Positions 1-9,357 are shown, numbered from the stretch's first letter. The stretch: DNA of 64,000 nt from Clostridium sp. DL-VIII (GCF_000230835.1 NZ_CM001240.1:2704679-2768678), one strand, 5' to 3'. A program made the numbers and translations. Notes: generated by a model from the sequence alone, not told the origin.

Positions 1-189
1 TTATATATGCCTCTATTATTTGCAAATTTACTCATAAGTAAAAAAAACTCCAATCTAAAAAATAAAAGGCTAATTATGACATTAAATGCTTGTTCATTTA
101 AAATCATTGCTTTATTCAATATTAAAATTTGATGAGATTTTTTACTTGAATATATTTTAATAGATATAGCTGTGATTAAAATCATGCAT

Positions 190-230
190 AAAAAATGATC
201 AACACTTGTCTTTGTGTGGATCATTTTTTT
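190..230. terminator. bidirectional rho-independent terminator
   Basis: A long hairpin with arms around AAAAAATGATC and GATCATTTTTT plus an inner ACAC/GTGT helix lies just past the stop codon of the leftward DeoR gene. The arms give a T-run in both directions, so it can end transcription from either side. Confidence 0.85.
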
Positions 231-231
231 G

Positions 232-1017
232 TCATTGATATTTTTGCAGTGTGATAACAGTCGTCATGTCATCGAGTTTTTGTTTTGTCTTTAGAGGTAA
301 ATCAGAGTCTGTAATAAAATAATCAATGTCCCGCCACTCTGCATACTGGAGTAGAGCAGAATAAGATGCTTTCCGACTTTCTGAAATAACGATATTAGTT
401 CTTGAATTGCGAACAATGGTTTGCTTTGCCTGCACATCTGAAAAGTCAGTGCCTGACGGACCATTATGCTGCTCGAATCCATTAGTACCTAAAAAGGCTG
501 TATCAACTCTAATCTTGCTAATAAAATCAATTGTTTGTAGTCCATCGATAGCCATAGTGGTTGGATTTAATTGACCACCAGTAATTAAAGTTCGGTTATT
601 GCTTTTTACTAAGGTATTTGCAGCATTTAACGATGCGGTAACAATTGTATAGCCAGACATTTGACTTAAAAGTTCAGCGAGGCAATGAATTGTACTACCC
701 GTATCTAAATAAATGACAGCATTAGGTGGAATATATTCTAATGCTTTTTTGCATAACTGCATTTTTAGATCCATATTTTTATCTATCCGATTTTCTAGCG
801 AGACTGTATCTAATTCTAATTCATAATCGTTAGGAGCTAGGGCACCACCGTGACTTTTTTTTACAAGACCTTTTTCAGATAAATAGGTTAAATCTCGACG
901 AATTGTTTCCTTAGATACTTGAAAAGATTTAGCAAGATCTTGAACCTTCATGCTACCATTGCTATTTAGCAACTCTACAATTTTCTGCTGTCGGTCCACA
1001 GCAAGTAGTTTTTCCAT
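232..1017 (-). CDS. DeoR-family sugar-operon regulator
   Basis: This 261-residue protein has the full DeoR layout. An N-terminal winged helix-turn-helix (about residues 22-50, with SKETIRRDL in the recognition region) is followed by a sugar-phosphate sensor domain with DTGST near residue 100 and FLGTNGF near 175. The start chosen is the ATG at 1017, because an AGAGG-type ribosome site lies just upstream and the homologous N-terminus begins MEKLLAVDRQQ; a longer reading frame exists but adds an unlikely hydrophobic leader. The gene is divergent from the sugar-phosphate operon, and DeoR proteins usually repress the neighbouring operon until a phosphorylated sugar binds. The inducer is not shown by the sequence. 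Confidence 0.92.
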   Translation of the reverse strand: MEKLLAVDRQQKIVELLNSNGSMKVQDLAKSFQVSKETIRRDLTYLSEKGLVKKSHGGALAPNDYELELDTVSLENRIDKNMDLKMQLCKKALEYIPPNAVIYLDTGSTIHCLAELLSQMSGYTIVTASLNAANTLVKSNNRTLITGGQLNPTTMAIDGLQTIDFISKIRVDTAFLGTNGFEQHNGPSGTDFSDVQAKQTIVRNSRTNIVISESRKASYSALLQYAEWRDIDYFITDSDLPLKTKQKLDDMTTVITLQKYQ

Positions 1018-1051
1018 ACTCTGAACCTCTTTCCTATAAATATTTATAATT

Positions 1052-1080
1052 ATTATAACACGATTATCCATTAAAAACAA
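1052..1080 (-). promoter_or_regulatory. probable promoter of the DeoR gene
   Basis: On the minus strand a perfect TATAAT (1052-1057) lies about 35 bases before the start codon. A weak TTGTTT sits 17 bases further upstream. Confidence 0.45.
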
Positions 1081-1103
1081 CAAATACATATTGAATATTG
1101 GGG

Positions 1104-1121
1104 AAAATAACAAAAAAACAC
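1104..1121 (+). promoter_or_regulatory. candidate DeoR operator half, copy 1
   Basis: AAAATAACAAAAAAACAC in the divergent intergenic region nearly repeats a stretch at 1304-1323 just downstream of the operon promoter. AC-rich direct repeats of this type suit DeoR-family binding; this is inference from repetition and position. Confidence 0.35.
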
Positions 1122-1260
1122 ATTGTTAAAGTGAAAGAATTGCATAAGTTTGCATATGAGTTTCTAAATATTTATGAGAGTTTATATGCTTAAATGTGGT
1201 TATCATGTGTATAAATAATAATTTACATGTTGATATAGTTGCTAAAATGACAAAATGGCA

Positions 1261-1289
1261 TTGACAAAACAAAAATAAATATATATAAT
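1261..1289 (+). promoter_or_regulatory. consensus sigma-A promoter of the sugar-phosphate operon
   Basis: TTGACA (1261-1266) and TATAAT (1284-1289) are both perfect matches to the consensus and are separated by exactly 17 bases. It lies about 105 bases upstream of the cupin phosphoglucose isomerase gene. Such a strong promoter implies tight repression, presumably by the divergent DeoR protein. Confidence 0.85.
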
Positions 1290-1303
1290 ACACATATAAC
1301 AAC

Positions 1304-1323
1304 AAAATAACACAAATAAACAC
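1304..1323 (+). promoter_or_regulatory. candidate DeoR operator half, copy 2
   Basis: AAAATAACACAAATAAACAC lies about 15 bases downstream of the -10 box, over the initially transcribed region. It matches 1104-1121 apart from small insertions, as expected for a repressor road-block site. Confidence 0.4.
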
Positions 1324-1394
1324 GACGAGCAAAGTTTGCTCGATTTATTAAAGAACAGATTGTTTATCAAAGAGAATATGTTGATAGGAGTGAT

Positions 1395-2186
1395 ATGATG
1401 AATAAGAAACAGATCAATAATTGTCCACTTCCAGTTATGTTTGAGCAGGATAATTGTGAAATGCATTTTGAAGAAGAAGTAAATTGTATAAGTTCATCTG
1501 GTAAATCTACTAGTCAGATGAAAAACTTATTAAAAAATCCAGATGTTCTAAATGAAGAAGTTTTTTATAACTTTTATGAAGGCGTAATGATGAAACAGGA
1601 TGTTGATTTATTTGCAAAGCATAAACTGAGATATGATTTAATTGTAGTTAGACCAGGTAACATGGGAGATGAATTCAAAAAAACATCTGGACATTATCAT
1701 TGTCAGGTTCCAGATCAAGGAATTTCATATCCTGAAATTTACGAAGTTATGCAAGGAAATGCAGTTTTTGTATTACAGAAATCAAATGAAAATGGAGATA
1801 TTGTTGAAGCTTATGCAGTTAAAGCTAATTCAGGTGACAAATTGCTTATACCACCAGATTATGGTCATGTGACTATTAATGTTGGAAATGAACCGTTGGT
1901 TTTTGCAGATTTAGTTTCTACTGAATGTAGTAATATGTATGGACCTATTGGTGAAAATCATGGAATGAGTTACTATATCACGGAAAATGGAAATTTAGGA
2001 TTTAAAGCAGTTGTGAATCCTAATTATGGGAATGTGGCTGATGTAAAAATCACAAATATATCAGAAAATCCATCATTGGGAATTTCTATGGACAAGCCGA
2101 TTTATGATCAATTCGTAGAAAATCCAAGTTTATATGATTATTTGAATAATCCTATTAATTATATGGATAAGTTCATTAAATTTTAA
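1395..2186 (+). CDS. cupin-type (archaeal-type) glucose-6-phosphate isomerase
   Basis: The 263-residue protein belongs to the metal-dependent cupin phosphoglucose isomerases, which interconvert glucose-6-phosphate and fructose-6-phosphate and are unrelated to the usual Pgi fold. The metal-binding set is visible: His100 and His102 in GHYHC, Glu114 in YPEIYEVMQG and His158 in PPDYGHV. Two adjacent ATGs exist; AGGAG at 1386-1390 gives better spacing to the second, at 1398. It opens an operon with an AlsE-like epimerase, a PTS EIIA and phosphofructokinase, so it may work on the 6-phosphate of the imported sugar rather than on glucose-6-phosphate. Fold and family are clear; the substrate is inferred. 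Confidence 0.85.
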   Translation: MMNKKQINNCPLPVMFEQDNCEMHFEEEVNCISSSGKSTSQMKNLLKNPDVLNEEVFYNFYEGVMMKQDVDLFAKHKLRYDLIVVRPGNMGDEFKKTSGHYHCQVPDQGISYPEIYEVMQGNAVFVLQKSNENGDIVEAYAVKANSGDKLLIPPDYGHVTINVGNEPLVFADLVSTECSNMYGPIGENHGMSYYITENGNLGFKAVVNPNYGNVADVKITNISENPSLGISMDKPIYDQFVENPSLYDYLNNPINYMDKFIKF

Positions 2187-2216
2187 TAAGTTTAGTAGAA
2201 GAAAGGATGATAATTT

Positions 2217-2894
2217 ATGAAACCAATGTTTGCACCATCACTTATGTGCGCTAACTTTTTAGACTTAAAAAACCAAATTGAAATTTTAAATGAGAGGGCA
2301 GATATCTTTCATGTCGATATTATGGATGGACATTATGTGAAAAACTTTTCGTTGTCTCCAGCTATGATGGAACAATTAAAAACAATTACTAAAATTCCAA
2401 TGGATGCTCACTTAATGGTGGAAAATCCTGCAGATTTTTTAGAAGGTATAGCAAAAGCAGGAGCAACTTATATTTCACCACATGCTGAAACAATTAATAA
2501 GGATGCATTCAGAATTATGCGTACTATAAAAGCTTTAGGTTGTAAAACTGGTGTTGTACTTAATCCTGCAACCCCTGTGGAATACATTAAGCATTATCTT
2601 GGTATGTTAGATAAAATTACAATATTAACAGTAGATGCTGGATTTGCTGGTCAGACATTTATTGAAGAAATGCTAGATAAAATTGAAGAAGTTAAAAGAT
2701 TACGTGAAGAGAATGGATATTCTTACCTTATTGAAGTTGATGGTTCATGTAATGAAAAGACTTTCAAAAAATTAGCTGAAGCAGGTACAGAAGTGTTTAT
2801 CGTTGGATCATCAGGATTGTTTAATTTAGATGCAGATTTAAAAGTTTCATGGGATAAAATGATGAATATGTTTAATAAATGTATTAATAATTAA
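2217..2894 (+). CDS. alsE: D-allulose-6-phosphate 3-epimerase (AlsE-like, RPE family)
   Basis: A 225-residue TIM-barrel epimerase of the ribulose-phosphate 3-epimerase family. Metal and catalytic residues are in place: Ser8, His32 and Asp34 (FHVDIMDGH), His65 (DAHLMVENP) and Asp175 (EVDGSCN). The C-terminal signatures EVDGSCN and SSGLFN are typical of AlsE, which converts D-allulose-6-phosphate to fructose-6-phosphate, rather than of housekeeping Rpe. It follows the cupin isomerase by 30 bases with its own AAAGGA site. With the isomerase and phosphofructokinase it would route a rare hexose phosphate into glycolysis. An unusual RPE paralogue is the alternative. Confidence 0.8.
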   Translation: MKPMFAPSLMCANFLDLKNQIEILNERADIFHVDIMDGHYVKNFSLSPAMMEQLKTITKIPMDAHLMVENPADFLEGIAKAGATYISPHAETINKDAFRIMRTIKALGCKTGVVLNPATPVEYIKHYLGMLDKITILTVDAGFAGQTFIEEMLDKIEEVKRLREENGYSYLIEVDGSCNEKTFKKLAEAGTEVFIVGSSGLFNLDADLKVSWDKMMNMFNKCINN

Positions 2895-2937
2895 ACATTA
2901 ATATAGGATGACAACAGTGTTAGAAGGAGGGATTACT

Positions 2938-3378
2938 TTGAAGCGTGCTATACTTTGTGAAGATAATATTATCCTTAATGCAAGATTCGATAACAAATGG
3001 GATGCGATTCGCGCTTGTGGAGATACCTTAGTGAAAAATGGATACGTTTATAAAGAATATGTAGAGCGCATGGTAGATCGGGAAAGAGGAGCAACGGTGT
3101 ATATTGGTAATAATCTAGCTATTCCACATGGAACAGATGGATCAGAGCCGTACATTATTACATCGGGAATATCAGTTTTACAAGTTCCAGATGGTGTACA
3201 ATTTGAAGATGGAATAGCCTATATTCTAATTGGTATCGCTGGTAGAGACGGAGAGCATATAAAAATTCTTGGTTCAATTGCTACCGTGTGTTCAGATATA
3301 GGTAATGTTCAAAAATTGCGTGAAGCAAAAGATAAAAAAGTAATCTGTAATATTTTAGAAGAAATAGAAGTTATCTAA
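2938..3378 (+). CDS. PTS EIIA component, mannitol/fructose type
   Basis: A 146-residue stand-alone EIIA of the mannitol/fructose class, which takes phosphate from HPr and passes it to an EIIB. The phosphorylated histidine is His64 in AIPHG, and the domain fills the protein. The TTG at 2938 is the likely start: AGAAGGAGG ends 7 bases before it, while the upstream ATG at 2908 has no proper site and would add ten non-homologous residues. No matching EIIB or EIIC of this class is in the window, so it may serve a permease elsewhere or act as a regulatory phosphocarrier. Confidence 0.85.
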   Translation: MKRAILCEDNIILNARFDNKWDAIRACGDTLVKNGYVYKEYVERMVDRERGATVYIGNNLAIPHGTDGSEPYIITSGISVLQVPDGVQFEDGIAYILIGIAGRDGEHIKILGSIATVCSDIGNVQKLREAKDKKVICNILEEIEVI

Positions 3379-3486
3379 TAACTTTTGCTATTAAGTAAAT
3401 GAAAAAGTAGTAAACGATTGTGATAAAAAGTATATGAATGAAATACTGAATATAGTAAGCAATAGCATAATAAGCAAGCTAAAATA

Positions 3487-3512
3487 ATGAGCTTGAAGTG
3501 TATCAAGCTCAT
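3487..3512 (+). promoter_or_regulatory. stable hairpin just before the pfkA ribosome site
   Basis: Perfect 10-base arms ATGAGCTTGA and TCAAGCTCAT flank a 6-base loop and end 22 bases before the pfkA start. There is no T-run, so it is not a terminator. An mRNA-stabilising, processing or translation-tuning element is likelier. Confidence 0.5.
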
Positions 3513-3533
3513 CTTAGAAAAGAGGATAAAGGA

Positions 3534-4493
3534 ATGAAGAAAATTGGTGTACTTACCAGCGGTGGAGATGCACCAGGGATGAATGCGGCCATTAGAGCTG
3601 TAGTTCGGACTGCACATCATTATAATCTTAAAGTCGTTGGTATTAAGCGAGGCTATACCGGTCTTTTAAAAGGAGAAATAAAAGAGATGAATGTATCTTC
3701 GGTTGGAGATATTATTCATAAAGGTGGAACCATTTTAAAATCGTCACGGTGTGAAAAAATGAAATCAGATGAAGGAATTCAAGCTGCCAGTACTATATTA
3801 AAAGAGCATGAGATTGAAGGATTAGTAGTAATTGGTGGTGATGGTTCATTTCAAGGAGCCAACAAACTTAGTAGAGAAAATATACAGGTTATAGGTATTC
3901 CTGGAACTATAGATAACGATTTGCCTTATACCGATTATACAATTGGTTTTGACACAGCACTTAATACAGTATTAGATGCGATCAGTAAAATAAGAGACAC
4001 ATCCATGTCTCATGAAAAAGTTACTATTATTGAAGTTATGGGAAGATGCTGTGGGGATATTGCTCTATATGCTGGTCTTGCAGGTGGGGCAGAAAGCATT
4101 CTCATTCCAGAAAAACAATATGAACTTAGCGATATAGCACAGAAATTATTACAAGGAAAAAAGCGTGGTAAGGCTCACAATATTATCGTTTTAGCAGAAG
4201 GAAGAGGTTCAGCAGAAGATTTGAAAAAAGAAATATTACAACAGACTGGTATTGAATCTAGGGTTACGGTATTGGGATTTTTGCAAAGAGGCGGTGCACC
4301 TACTGCTTTTGATAGAATTTTGGCAAGCCAAATGGGGGCAAAAGCAGTTGAGCTTCTGCTAGAAGGGAAGTCAAATTGTGCCATTGGTATTAGAGATAAC
4401 CATTTAATAGCAGACAATATATGTGATGCTATAAAAAAAGAAAAAGTCTTTGCAGATGATTTGTTTAAATTATCACAAATTTTATCTATCTAA
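3534..4493 (+). CDS. pfkA: ATP-dependent 6-phosphofructokinase
   Basis: A 319-residue PfkA, the normal bacterial length. It catalyses ATP-dependent phosphorylation of fructose-6-phosphate to fructose-1,6-bisphosphate. Visible motifs are GGDAPGMNAAIRAVVR at residues 10-25, GGDGS at 101-105 (the Gly that marks ATP rather than pyrophosphate use) and PGTIDNDL with catalytic Asp127. The ATG at 3534 follows AAAAGAGGATAAAGG; an earlier in-frame ATG at 3498 falls inside the upstream hairpin and is rejected. Its place in a regulated catabolic operon suggests a pathway-dedicated copy beside a housekeeping enzyme elsewhere. Action on tagatose- or allulose-phosphates cannot be excluded. Confidence 0.93.
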   Translation: MKKIGVLTSGGDAPGMNAAIRAVVRTAHHYNLKVVGIKRGYTGLLKGEIKEMNVSSVGDIIHKGGTILKSSRCEKMKSDEGIQAASTILKEHEIEGLVVIGGDGSFQGANKLSRENIQVIGIPGTIDNDLPYTDYTIGFDTALNTVLDAISKIRDTSMSHEKVTIIEVMGRCCGDIALYAGLAGGAESILIPEKQYELSDIAQKLLQGKKRGKAHNIIVLAEGRGSAEDLKKEILQQTGIESRVTVLGFLQRGGAPTAFDRILASQMGAKAVELLLEGKSNCAIGIRDNHLIADNICDAIKKEKVFADDLFKLSQILSI

Positions 4494-4669
4494 TATTGGC
4501 AGAACGTATATTGGTATTGAATATTCATTAAAAGCTACGATGAAACCTTTAATAAATAACAAAAGATTTTATTTAAGAACATTCCTTTGATTGGTTTAAT
4601 ATTTGTAATAATTCTATTATTCCAGAAAGGGATGTTTTCGTTTTAAAAAAATATAAGGAGGAATAATTT

Positions 4670-5491
4670 ATGAATATACCTGAATTAAAAAATGTAGCTA
4701 AAAATGTAAGAATAAACATTATAGAAGCTGTAGCAGCTGCAAAGTCAGGACATCCAGGAGGATCTTTATCAGTTACAGATATATTAACAGTATTGTATTT
4801 CGATAAGATGAATATTGATCCTAAAAATCCAAAATGGGAAGATAGAGATAGATTGGTACTATCAAAAGGTCATGTAGCTCCAGCGCTTTATGCTACGTTA
4901 GCTGAAAGAGGATATTTTCCAAAAGAAGAATTAGTTAAATTAAGAAAGATTGGCGCTATGTTACAAGGTCATCCAGATATGAAATCAACACCGGGTATTG
5001 ATATGTCAACTGGTTCACTAGGGCAAGGTTTATCAGCCGCAAATGGAATGGCGCTATCTGCAAAACTTGATAATAAAGATCACAATATATATGTAATTCT
5101 TGGAGATGGAGAAGTTCAAGAAGGTCAAATTTGGGAAGCGGCAATGAGTTCTGCACATTATAAATTAGATAATATAATAGCAATATTAGATTTTAACGGT
5201 CTACAAATAGATGGCCCAAATAAAGAAGTTATGAATATAAATCCGATTGATGAGAAATTTGCAGCATTTGGATGGCATGTAATTAAAATAGATGGACATG
5301 ACTTAGAAGCAATAGGAAGTGCTATAGATGAAGCTAAGGCTATTAAGGGTAAACCTACAGTTATAATTGCAAAAACTGTAAAGGGTAAAGGAGTATCATT
5401 TATGGAAAATCAAGCAGGCTGGCATGGAACAGCTCCAAATGAAGAGCAAAGAAAAGCAGCTATAGAAGAATTAGGAAGGGGAGAAGCATAA
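4670..5491 (+). CDS. transketolase, N-terminal subunit
   Basis: A 273-residue N-terminal half of a split transketolase carrying the thiamine diphosphate pyrophosphate-binding domain. SGHPGG (His28), KGH (His68) and the GDG motif at residues 145-147 with its downstream Asn are all present. Transketolase moves two-carbon ketol units between sugar phosphates in the non-oxidative pentose pathway. AAGGAGGA lies upstream with good spacing. Its TAA overlaps the ATG of the C-terminal half by one base (TAATG), so the two subunits are probably translationally coupled. Split transketolases are common in Firmicutes, sometimes in sugar-specific operons. Confidence 0.93.
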   Translation: MNIPELKNVAKNVRINIIEAVAAAKSGHPGGSLSVTDILTVLYFDKMNIDPKNPKWEDRDRLVLSKGHVAPALYATLAERGYFPKEELVKLRKIGAMLQGHPDMKSTPGIDMSTGSLGQGLSAANGMALSAKLDNKDHNIYVILGDGEVQEGQIWEAAMSSAHYKLDNIIAILDFNGLQIDGPNKEVMNINPIDEKFAAFGWHVIKIDGHDLEAIGSAIDEAKAIKGKPTVIIAKTVKGKGVSFMENQAGWHGTAPNEEQRKAAIEELGRGEA

Positions 5492-6408
5492 TGGGAGCAG
5501 CAACTAGAGAAGCATACGGTAAAACGTTAGTAGAATTAAGTAAAAACGAAAAAGTAGTAGTTTTAGATGCAGATTTAGCGCAGGCTACAAAGACAATAGA
5601 ATTTAAAAAAGTCTGCCCAGAAAGATTTTTTGATATGGGTATAGCGGAACAGGACATGATAGCAACAGCAGCGGGATTTGCAGCAAGTGGTAAGATTCCA
5701 TTTGCAAGTTCTTTTGCTATATTTGCAGCAGGCAGGGCTTTTGAACAAATTAGAAATTCTGTATGTTATCCAAAATTAAATGTGAAAATAGCAGCAACAC
5801 ATGCTGGAGTAACAGTAGGAGAAGACGGAGGTACTCATCAGGCAGTTGAAGATATAGCATTAATGAGAAGTATACCTAATATGGTAGTATTGAATCCAGC
5901 AGATGATATAGAAGCAAAAGCAGCAATATATGCAGCAGCAGAATATTATGGACCAGTATATATAAGGCTAGGCAGAGCTGCTACACCAACAATTCATGAC
6001 GAAAACTATAAGTTTGAAATTGGAAAAGGTGAAATTTTAAAAGAAGGTAAAGATGTTGCAATAATTGCAACTGGAATGATGGTTGCTAAGGTCCTGGAAG
6101 CAGCAGAAAAATTAAAAGACCAAGGTATAAATGCAACAGTTGTAAATATTGCAACTATAAAACCAATAGATAAAGATATTATTGTTAAAGTAGCAAAGGA
6201 AAATGGTAAAGTTGTAACTGTAGAAGAACATAGTGTAATTGGCGGATTAGGCTCAGCTGTTTGTGAAGTATTGTCACAAGAATTACCTACTAAAATTAAA
6301 TTGATTGGTTTAAATGATGTATTTGGTCAGTCAGGAACCCCAAATGCATTATTAGAGCATTACGGTTTAACAACAGATAATATAGTTGAAACTGTAAAGT
6401 TGTTTTAG
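5491..6408 (+). CDS. transketolase, C-terminal subunit
   Basis: A 305-residue partner subunit holding the pyrimidine-binding and C-terminal transketolase domains. The catalytic Glu53 that activates the cofactor is visible in FDMGIAEQDM. GRAF-type substrate-region residues and the C-terminal VEEHSVIGGLGSA motif follow. It overlaps the N-terminal gene by one base and has GGAGAAG within the end of that gene as its ribosome site. Together they form one complete enzyme linking this operon to pentose-phosphate carbon. Confidence 0.93.
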   Translation: MGAATREAYGKTLVELSKNEKVVVLDADLAQATKTIEFKKVCPERFFDMGIAEQDMIATAAGFAASGKIPFASSFAIFAAGRAFEQIRNSVCYPKLNVKIAATHAGVTVGEDGGTHQAVEDIALMRSIPNMVVLNPADDIEAKAAIYAAAEYYGPVYIRLGRAATPTIHDENYKFEIGKGEILKEGKDVAIIATGMMVAKVLEAAEKLKDQGINATVVNIATIKPIDKDIIVKVAKENGKVVTVEEHSVIGGLGSAVCEVLSQELPTKIKLIGLNDVFGQSGTPNALLEHYGLTTDNIVETVKLF

Positions 6409-6522
6409 AAAAGTAGTATGAAAGATCCTATGCTTTTAACAATTATTAATCAGCTATTTTCATGCATAATTGAAATTTATAGTTATACTTTATAAACTAA
6501 ATGCAGTAGGAGGTATCGTAAT

Positions 6523-8034
6523 ATGCTAGTAGATTATGAAAAATTACAAAATGGTTCAGACATAAGAGGAATAGCTATTGGTGGAGCAGGAAAGAAAGTT
6601 AATTTAGTTCCTCAGGTTGCAAAATTCATAGCTTATGGATTTGTAAGAATGCTAGAAAATAAAATAAATGCAAAAGCTGAAAATTTAAAGATTGCCGTTG
6701 GAATTGATTCAAGGCTTTCAGGTCCAGATTTAAAAGCTGCTGTAATTGAAGAATTAACAGATTTAGGATGCAGTGTATATGATTGCTCAATGGCAACAAC
6801 ACCAGCAATGTTTATGACTACAGTTTTAGAGAATTATAAATGTGATGGATCTATTATGATTACAGCAAGTCATCTGCCTTACTACTATAATGGATTAAAG
6901 TTCTTTACAAAAGAAGGTGGATGTGAGAAGGAAGATATACAAAATATTCTTTCAATAGCTTCTAAAGAAGAAAGTTATAATAGTGCAAATTTAGGCGAAG
7001 TTTCAAAAGTGGATCTCATTGATGAATATTCAAAGATATTAGCAGGAATGATTAGGCGTGGTGCTGATGCTAAAGTAAATTATGATAAACCATTAGCAGG
7101 ATTTAAAATTGTTGTTGATGCTGGCAATGGTGCAGGTGGTTTTTTTGCATATAAAGTGTTAAAAACTTTAGGAGCAGATATAACTGGAAGTCAATTTACT
7201 GATCCTGATGGAACCTTTCCAAATCATATTCCAAACCCAGAAAATAAAGAAGCAATGGAATCTATAAGAAATGCAGTATTAGAAAATAGGGCTGATTTAG
7301 GAATAATTTTTGATACAGATGTAGATAGGGCTGCAATCGTAGATTCACATGGAATGGAAATAAATAAAAATGCATTAATAGCATTAATTTCATCGATTGT
7401 TTTAGAGGAGCATCCCAATTCTATAATAGTAACTGATTCTATAACCTCAACTGGATTAGGTGAATTTATTAATAAATCAGGAGGAATCCATCACCGATTT
7501 AAAAGAGGGTATAGAAATGTTATAAATGAAGCAGTAAGGTTAAACAATGAAGGAAAAGAATCTGATTTAGCTATTGAAACATCAGGTCATGCGGCACTAA
7601 AAGAAAACTATTTCTTAGATGATGGGGCATATTTAATTGCTAAGATACTAATTAAAATGGCCAAGCTAAATGCAGAAGGTAAAAGAATCGAAAGTTTGAT
7701 AAAAGACCTAAAAATGCCATGTGAGAGCACAGATTTTAGAATTGAAATTAGGAAAGAGAATTTTAGAGAATATGGATCGAGAATAATAGGTGATCTAGAA
7801 AGTTATGCGAATAGAACTGGCTTTAGTATAGTGCCTAATAATTATGAGGGCATTAGAGTTGCCTGCAATAAGGCTAATGGGGATGGATGGTTTTTATTAA
7901 GATTATCATTACATGAACCTGTTTTAGCCTTAAATATAGAGTCTGATACAAAAGGTGGAACTCAAATAATCATAGATAAATTACTTCCATTTTTAGAGAA
8001 ATATGATCAATTAGAAATAAGCAGTATTAAATAA
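6523..8034 (+). CDS. phosphoglucomutase/phosphomannomutase family protein
   Basis: A 503-residue alpha-D-phosphohexomutase that moves phosphate between C1 and C6 of a hexose through a phosphoserine. Visible are the active serine Ser116 in TASHLP, the metal loop DTDVDR at residues 264-269 (most family members have DGDGDR), a sugar-binding ETSGHAA segment and a C-terminal phosphate-binding domain. AGGAGG lies 8 bases upstream. It is the last intact gene of the sugar-phosphate cluster and probably links hexose-6-phosphate to hexose-1-phosphate and sugar nucleotides. The substrate preference, glucose or mannose, cannot be read. Confidence 0.88.
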   Translation: MLVDYEKLQNGSDIRGIAIGGAGKKVNLVPQVAKFIAYGFVRMLENKINAKAENLKIAVGIDSRLSGPDLKAAVIEELTDLGCSVYDCSMATTPAMFMTTVLENYKCDGSIMITASHLPYYYNGLKFFTKEGGCEKEDIQNILSIASKEESYNSANLGEVSKVDLIDEYSKILAGMIRRGADAKVNYDKPLAGFKIVVDAGNGAGGFFAYKVLKTLGADITGSQFTDPDGTFPNHIPNPENKEAMESIRNAVLENRADLGIIFDTDVDRAAIVDSHGMEINKNALIALISSIVLEEHPNSIIVTDSITSTGLGEFINKSGGIHHRFKRGYRNVINEAVRLNNEGKESDLAIETSGHAALKENYFLDDGAYLIAKILIKMAKLNAEGKRIESLIKDLKMPCESTDFRIEIRKENFREYGSRIIGDLESYANRTGFSIVPNNYEGIRVACNKANGDGWFLLRLSLHEPVLALNIESDTKGGTQIIIDKLLPFLEKYDQLEISSIK

Positions 8035-8242
8035 CTAAGGGGTGAGTAATGTGATAGGAGATTAGTGGAAACTTTGATGGATAAAATTACTATTGATGAG
8101 TTTAATAACGTTAAAGAAAAAATAACAGTTCATTATAAGTTTTATAAATAATTAAGCATAAATACTGAAATTATAAAGAAGTGTTTTATAATGAGCTTAC
8201 TTTCCATTGTAATAATGTTTCAGAACTTTCAGATATAGATAA

Positions 8243-8942
8243 TTGGCAGTAACAAGAAAGGCAATACAAGACGGGAAAACTATTCTAGGGCAAAATATAG
8301 ATTTTTTTACTGAAGCACCAATAGAATTATTAAAAATCCATCATGGTAATTGTCTTCAACAATTCATATTAAGTTTTTCAAAGTCCAGTGAATTCATATT
8401 TTCATCCGCTGGAATCGTAATGTGTGCAAATGCTACTATAGGCAAAAATTACTCATTTAATATTCCGGTAGGTTATTATCTGTCTAAAGTTGTGAGGGAG
8501 GAACGTGCTTATGATGCTATACAATAGTGCTTGGTCTTGGCTATTATCATATAGCGGATATGAACGGTCGTATGTTAGGTATTGAAAGTATTCATAATGA
8601 TTTTGAACTTCTATATCCAGAAAGGGATATGATTTTACACTTAAATCATTATATTACAGAACGTTTTAAGGAAGTGGATACTGCACCATAATTACAGCTA
8701 GACAGCTACCAACGTTTAGATAGAATTTGTAATCTGATGAATCAGCATTACGGACACATGAATATTGGAATTATTAAGAAAATTTTGATGGATCATGATT
8801 AAAATCTATATGCCGTCATATTGATTTAAAAGTTACGATATCGTCAAAACTCTTGCATCATTTATTATAATACCTTAAGAAAAGACTATATATAACGGTC
8901 GGCAATCCATGTGAACATGAATATGTGCGATATAAGTTTTAG
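8243..8942 (+). pseudogene. C45 / acyl-CoA:6-APA acyltransferase-like family remnant
   Basis: The first 94 codons read GQNIDF and CANATIG motifs of the C45 (penicillin acyltransferase-like, Ntn-hydrolase) family. After a frameshift near 8527 the similarity continues as a MNGRMLGIESI-like block, LNHYIT, DSYQRL, a MDHD block and finally YITVGNPCEHEYVRY, interrupted by several stops. The order of motifs matches the family from middle to C-terminus. The N-terminus with the nucleophilic Cys is lost. Family members cleave or transfer amide-linked acyl groups; this copy is dead. Confidence 0.7.
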
Positions 8943-9205
8943 ATAATGATAATTTGTTGAATTTTTTTCGAATAAGTTACAAGCTTATTTATTCTATTAT
9001 CATGGAATTATGCATCAGAGCTGTAGATGATTTTGATAATAAAGGTGCAGCTAATAAAATAAGTTGAATTTTGAGAGATATAGTTTATTAAATTAAATCT
9101 ATGCTCTTTATATTTTTAGGAATTTTGAAAATATAAGAATTACTATGTAATAATGTGATATTATATCTATATGTTAAACAACTCAAATATAAAACTAGAA
9201 AACAA

Positions 9206-9251
9206 AAAATAAAGGTAGATTAGGTAGAAGTACTTAATTTGCCTTTATTTT
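9206..9251. terminator. terminator-like hairpin
   Basis: Arms AAAATAAAGG and CCTTTATTTT pair with an inner ATTA/TAAT helix. It may end transcripts entering from the degraded region upstream. The loop is large, so confidence is limited. Confidence 0.4.
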
Positions 9252-9357
9252 CTTCTAGAATAATAAAACAAAAAAGCTCTTTAACTATTATAGAATGTAA
9301 TATTTCAAAAGATTTTATATTTTTTATATAATATTATATCGTAAGGAGATGATAAAT

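Noticed and set aside
3498..3533. Earlier in-frame start for pfkA
   Set aside because: It lies within a perfect hairpin and would add 12 residues absent from PfkA proteins.
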